Source of the DNA: Methanomicrobiales archaeon
Lineage (GTDB): Archaea; Halobacteriota; Methanomicrobia; Methanomicrobiales; Methanospirillaceae
NCBI GenBank assembly: GCA_012520015.1
Contig: JAAYPD010000020.1
Span: forward strand, 1 to 9,688
Direction: 5' to 3'
Length of the DNA stretch: 9,688 bases
Position 1 is the stretch's first letter. Each line of letters opens with the position of its first letter. Both the position numbers and the translations under genes were made by a program. Shown here piece after piece: positions 7,003-9,688 of the stretch. Under the pieces are notes generated by a model, which saw nothing but the letters and a program-made list of their open reading frames with translations, was not told where the DNA came from and searched no databases.

Positions 7003-8094
7003 TCATTCGTAAACCGGGACATCAAGTAGCAGGCCATCTAATTGTGAGTCAGACAACTCTATTCCATAGAAGGATGAATAAAACTCATAAATCTTCTCTT
7101 TCAGTTGATCTGCCGTGAATTTTTCCGGGTACAGGGTATGGAGCATCCAGTACAGGCCTGGGATCTGGTTTGTTCCTGGTGGACGGTCAAACCAGGAGAA
7201 TGGTGAAACGGGGACGCCATATACTCTGCCTGACTGAACTGCCGGGACATCTTTCCAGAGCGGATCGGTAAGAACTGATGAGGCAAATTTAGAATCACCG
7301 GCGATGATTACCTCCGGATTCCAGCTTAATACCTGTTCAAGAGAGACAGGGGTCATACCATAGCCTGGTGTGATGGTCGTGTCTGCAACATTTTTGCCAC
7401 CGCAGTAATCGATGAGCATTGCATGCTGGGAACCACTTGGATCGGTTGCAAGACCGTCCGGTCCTTCTGCATAATAGACCTTTATCTTCTCTCCATCAGG
7501 AATTGTAGATACGGCGTCCTTGACCGTTTTCAGCGCAGTCTGATAATATGCAATCAGGGCTTCTGATTTTTCTTTTCTGTTCAGGATATCACCGATAAGT
7601 GAGATAGATTTTGCATACCCGGAAATGTTTGCGGTATCCTGGATTGTGACGAGTGGAATGGCTCCAAATTGTGTCTGTCTTTCCTCAATTGCTTTCACAT
7701 CAACCGGATCACCGGTGATGGTTCTGCCTTCAAAGATGATGTCAGGATTGAGTCTGATGAATGTCTCAAAGTTACCGTCAGTCTTTCCAAACCATCCTCC
7801 GACCACTGGAATGGACTGATATTGCTCAGGAATGTACTTTTTCTGGAGGGGGGTTAGTTCAGAGTTCCATCCAAGCATGAGATCTGGTGCAATCAGGTAC
7901 AGGGTCATCGTTGTTGGTGGAGCAGTACTTACAACACCGGTGATTTCTGCAGGGATGGTAAGCTCTCTGCCAAGTGCATCAGAGATCACACGTTCTGATC
8001 CCTGAGTGTCTGCCGATACCAGTGATATGCCAGGTAAAATGATGCATATCACGAGAAATAATGCATATAGTCCTCTGTTTGTCATCGGATTCAT
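7003..8094 (-). CDS. Secreted metal-complex ABC substrate-binding protein
   Basis: A 363-aa exported protein. Residues 1-28 form a signal peptide (MNPMTNRGLYALFLVICIIL..., likely cleavage after VSA); there is no lipobox Cys, so membrane anchoring is not evident. The mature part is a two-lobe helical-backbone binding protein (Peripla_BP_2/TroA superfamily): VISDALGRELTIPAEI, FIRLNPDIIFEG, the connecting helix, IKVYYAEGPDGLATD, LIDYCGGKNVAD, LSWNPEVIIAGD, PLWKDVPAVQSGRVYGVP and SPFSWFDRPPGTNQIPGLYW. The last motif is one I associate with HemV/Fe-chelate/cobalamin-type receptors, but the ligand is not determined. The start is fixed by GGTGAT at 8100-8105, five bases before ATG. It is the first gene of module B, and its signal contrasts with the signal-less fused copy two genes downstream. 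No permease or ATPase follows. Confidence 0.93.
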   Translation of the reverse strand: MNPMTNRGLYALFLVICIILPGISLVSADTQGSERVISDALGRELTIPAEITGVVSTAPPTTMTLYLIAPDLMLGWNSELTPLQKKYIPEQYQSIPVVGGWFGKTDGNFETFIRLNPDIIFEGRTITGDPVDVKAIEERQTQFGAIPLVTIQDTANISGYAKSISLIGDILNRKEKSEALIAYYQTALKTVKDAVSTIPDGEKIKVYYAEGPDGLATDPSGSQHAMLIDYCGGKNVADTTITPGYGMTPVSLEQVLSWNPEVIIAGDSKFASSVLTDPLWKDVPAVQSGRVYGVPVSPFSWFDRPPGTNQIPGLYWMLHTLYPEKFTADQLKEKIYEFYSSFYGIELSDSQLDGLLLDVPVYE

Positions 8095-8099
8095 TTGTC

Positions 8100-8105
8100 A
8101 TCACC
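8100..8105 (-). promoter_or_regulatory. Ribosome binding site GGTGAT of the binding-protein gene
   Basis: The minus strand reads GGTGAT, then GACAA, then ATG at 8094. It is a strong archaeal Shine-Dalgarno at ideal spacing and decides the start over the internal ATG four codons later. Confidence 0.7.
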
Positions 8106-8139
8106 ATAAGTTTCCGTTAACTTCCTACATCTGTTTATC

Positions 8140-8151
8140 TTATTAATTTAA
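8140..8151 (-). promoter_or_regulatory. TATA-like box of module B
   Basis: On the minus strand TTAAATTAATAA lies about 46-57 bases before ATG 8094 and directly after the shared AGATCT element. Transcription would start near 8115-8120, leaving a leader of about 20-25 bases that holds the GGTGAT site. Confidence 0.35.
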
Positions 8152-8165
8152 AAAATAGATCTTTT
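8152..8165. promoter_or_regulatory. Shared 14-bp element AAAATAGATCTTTT, copy 2
   Basis: Exact match to 4073-4086, here abutting the TATA-like box of module B. A near copy with one extra T (AAAATTAGATCTTTT) is at 8261-8275, over the stop codon of the FmdE-like gene. An element so close to the TATA box could be a regulator site or an upstream activating/BRE-like sequence. Confidence 0.4.
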
Positions 8166-8228
8166 GAGATTAGTCAACCTTTTATCATTAACGAAATCCC
8201 GATAGTCCCACAAAAGGTAGGTTTTTTT

Positions 8229-8253
8229 GAAAAAAGTTTAGGGCAAATACCCT
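8229..8253 (-). terminator. Small hairpin and U-tract after the FmdE-like gene
   Basis: On the minus strand, AGGG (8253-8250) pairs with CCCT (8243-8240) around a 6-base loop and is followed within a few bases by CTTTTTTC (8236-8229). It begins 12 bases after the TAA at 8265. A U-tract is the usual archaeal signal; the stem is short. It supports separate transcription of the FmdE-like gene and module B. Confidence 0.5.
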
Positions 8254-8264
8254 GGATAGAAAAA

Positions 8265-8924
8265 TTAGATCTTTTCGTAATATTTCTGGCTTCCGCATCC
8301 TGGGCAAAGACCGTTTTCAAGGAGATTTTCAGGAACCGGTTCGCCACATGACGTGCATATTCCTGTCTTCCATTTCTCCCTGTGTGGTACTTTAACCTTC
8401 ACCTTCTCCCAGGAAAGCATCCCGGTGCCTTTGCTTATGATATCCTCGACCAGTCTCTTCTTCATGGTCTTTCCATCAAAGTCCGGCGTATTTGCAAACC
8501 ATGCCCTGAGTACCGGAGTGTCTTCAATTTTTGCAGGATCAAGTCGCACCCTGACTCCCTCTGCATAATCACCATCGCTTGGCCGGTTCACTGTCATTGC
8601 AAACCTCCCGATATTTATCACTCTTAAACGGTGATTACCAGGGGTGCAATGCAGGATCACCTGCAAAGGGTCAGGAGCACATTTTGAGGTTTCACAGACT
8701 GAATAGAGCTTATCACCAGGTTTAGCGCCAAGAAGTGACAGGGCATAGTCTACCATGTAAATTCCGATGAGCAGCCCTGCTGCAGTGCCCATGTGAAAGT
8801 CAATACAACGGTCAAACCAGTCGATAAGAGTATCACTGCTTCCATTTTTTTTAAGAAGAGAAAGAATCTCCTCTTTAGAATATTCGTCCCCATGTCTGGA
8901 CATACAGATTATGTTTGACTTCAT
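8265..8924 (-). CDS. FmdE-family protein with C-terminal zinc ribbon
   Basis: A 219-aa soluble protein of the FmdE family (named after formylmethanofuran dehydrogenase subunit E, although most members have no proven function). The FmdE domain spans about 30-165: FHMGTAAGLLIGIYMVDYAL (43-62), CETSKCAPDPLQVILHCTPG (77-96) and GRFAMTVNR (106-114). A zinc ribbon at the C-terminus has C190, C193, C207 and C210 (CTSCG...CPGCG). The usual FHGHxCPG motif is altered to FHMGTAAG: the first His (H44) stays, the second His and the Cys are gone. It is therefore probably not equivalent to classical FmdE; C77, C82 and C93 may still serve a metal site. GGAGGT lies 23 bases before the ATG, unusually far; MSRHG (residue 8) is an alternative start. 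It lies upstream of module B on the same strand, with a likely terminator between. Confidence 0.88.
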   Translation of the reverse strand: MKSNIICMSRHGDEYSKEEILSLLKKNGSSDTLIDWFDRCIDFHMGTAAGLLIGIYMVDYALSLLGAKPGDKLYSVCETSKCAPDPLQVILHCTPGNHRLRVINIGRFAMTVNRPSDGDYAEGVRVRLDPAKIEDTPVLRAWFANTPDFDGKTMKKRLVEDIISKGTGMLSWEKVKVKVPHREKWKTGICTSCGEPVPENLLENGLCPGCGSQKYYEKI

Positions 8925-9688
8925 GACATATACAAATTGATATGCTTACCTCCATCAGACAATTTCAGGTTAACTGGAATGATATCTGAAACCATGGAAA
9001 AAATCAACCGACATAGATCAACTTGTGAAATTATTAATTAAAGATCCATAATATGTCCTTATCTTCTCACCAATATTCAACAACTCATGCGGCACCTCAT
9101 GCCCATATTGCCCAGGCGGTTACCATATTAACCTCTCACTTTTATTTTTATTAAAAAATCATTATTATTAATTAACTCATCACGCATTGGCCCAAGTTAA
9201 GTAAATTACTTGAAGATTTAGATAAATATTAACGAACATGATTATTTGAACCATCATTTCCTCACCAATTTTCCCCATGATCGGCAGGACAAACCAAAAC
9301 GGTTATCAATTCATATTATCCATGATGTATTGCCTGGATTGAAATTCCCGGGCACATGTTTAACGTGATGGAGGCAGAATCAACCCGAATTCGTGAAAGA
9401 TTTCCCGAGTTCTTCTTTCATGAATGATTCTGCCTTTCTATAACAATAATATTGACAGATATATTACCTGGCTTTGATGTAAATAAAATTTAATAAACTT
9501 CACTCTCAATTTCCGAGATTATGGCTTCATTACTATTTTTTCACTGATAATCATCATAAAGCGCAGAGAATCGCTGATGTGACCGGAACCTTACCGGTAA
9601 ATATACCAATATTCGTTATTTTATGAGTAATTTAATTAGATGTCCCTGTTATCAATGAGTATTTATAATTAAATAATAATAGTTAAAA
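8925..9688. other. Long intergenic region without a convincing gene
   Basis: About 760 AT-rich bases. All reading frames are short. The longest I examined are a 33-codon frame from ATG 9053 (MSLSSHQYSTTHAAPHAH...), a 23-codon frame from ATG 9357 (MFNVMEAESTRIRERF...) and a startless frame of about 46 codons around 9485-9630; none has a ribosome site or recognisable domain. The first 130 bases should hold the promoter of the FmdE-like gene (TTTAATTAATAA on the minus strand near 9031-9042). ATTATTAATTAA occurs at 9030-9041 and 9164-9175. A small stem GCCTGG/CCGGGC lies at 9332-9353, and the long hairpin at 9373-9434 is listed separately. Confidence 0.6.
9373..9434. repeat. Long imperfect inverted repeat, 21 pairs
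   Basis: GGCAGAATCA (9373-9382) pairs exactly with TGATTCTGCC (9425-9434), and TTCGTGAAAGA (9390-9400) pairs with TCTTTCATGAA (9414-9424) with one G-T pair. The left arm has a 7-base bulge (ACCCGAA) and the loop is 13 bases. On the plus strand TTTCT follows. It may be a structured RNA, a terminator for an unseen transcript, a small mobile-element remnant or a protein-binding dyad. No flanking duplication was found by eye. Confidence 0.6.

Noticed and set aside
9053..9154. 33-codon frame MSLSSHQYSTTHAAPHAH...
   Set aside because: No ribosome site, low-complexity composition and no homology cue; treated as chance in AT-rich DNA.
9030..9175. Repeated ATTATTAATTAA as a direct repeat or origin element
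   Set aside because: Low-complexity AT sequence; two copies with no other symmetry or conserved flanks.
9357..9428. 23-codon frame MFNVMEAESTRIRERF...
   Set aside because: It looks somewhat protein-like but coincides with the long inverted repeat, lacks a ribosome site and is too short to support.
9485..9630. Open stretch of about 46 codons (HHKAQRIADVTGTLPVN...)
   Set aside because: It has no start codon and no recognisable family; could be a remnant but cannot be supported.

Overview
The window looks archaeal, most likely from a methanogen of the Methanomicrobia (Methanospirillum-like; this placement is inference). Supporting signs are an FmdE-family protein, GGTGA/AGGTGA-type ribosome binding sites, AT-rich intergenic DNA with TATA-like boxes, and U-tract terminators. 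No rRNA, tRNA, CRISPR array, transposase or integrase was seen.

Layout. (1) Bases 1-51 hold the last 16 codons of a Mop/TOBE-type molybdate-binding domain. (2) 223-1077 (+) is a class I SAM methyltransferase with its own TATA-like box and a perfect 8-bp inverted repeat at the expected transcription start. (3) 4006-1231 (-) is module A: a metal-complex substrate-binding protein gene (PBP, helical-backbone TroA/BtuF type) broken by an in-frame TGA, followed by a radical SAM protein with a PBP-like C-terminal half. (4) 8094-4104 (-) is module B: an intact secreted PBP, a class I methyltransferase, a second radical SAM-PBP fusion and a 141-aa protein I do not recognise. (5) 8924-8265 (-) is an FmdE-like protein with a C-terminal zinc ribbon but an altered active-site motif. 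(6) 8925-9688 is about 760 bases without a convincing gene, carrying a long imperfect hairpin at 9373-9434.

How the parts may work together. Two copies of a PBP + radical SAM-PBP module lie in tandem, share a 14-bp element (AAAATAGATCTTTT) about 60-80 bases ahead of each PBP gene, and sit with methyltransferases and an FmdE homologue. The most striking point is that both radical SAM enzymes have no signal peptide yet end in the C-terminal half of a periplasmic binding-protein fold. The simplest hypothesis is that the secreted PBP captures a metal complex or metal-containing cofactor outside the cell, and the cytoplasmic radical SAM enzyme binds the same kind of ligand through its fused PBP half and modifies or dismantles it, with the methyltransferases and FmdE-like protein in the same pathway. 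The ligand is unknown; the molybdate-binding remnant and FmdE homology hint at Mo/W metabolism, while the PBP family equally allows heme, a corrinoid or a metallophore. No ABC permease or ATPase gene lies in the window.
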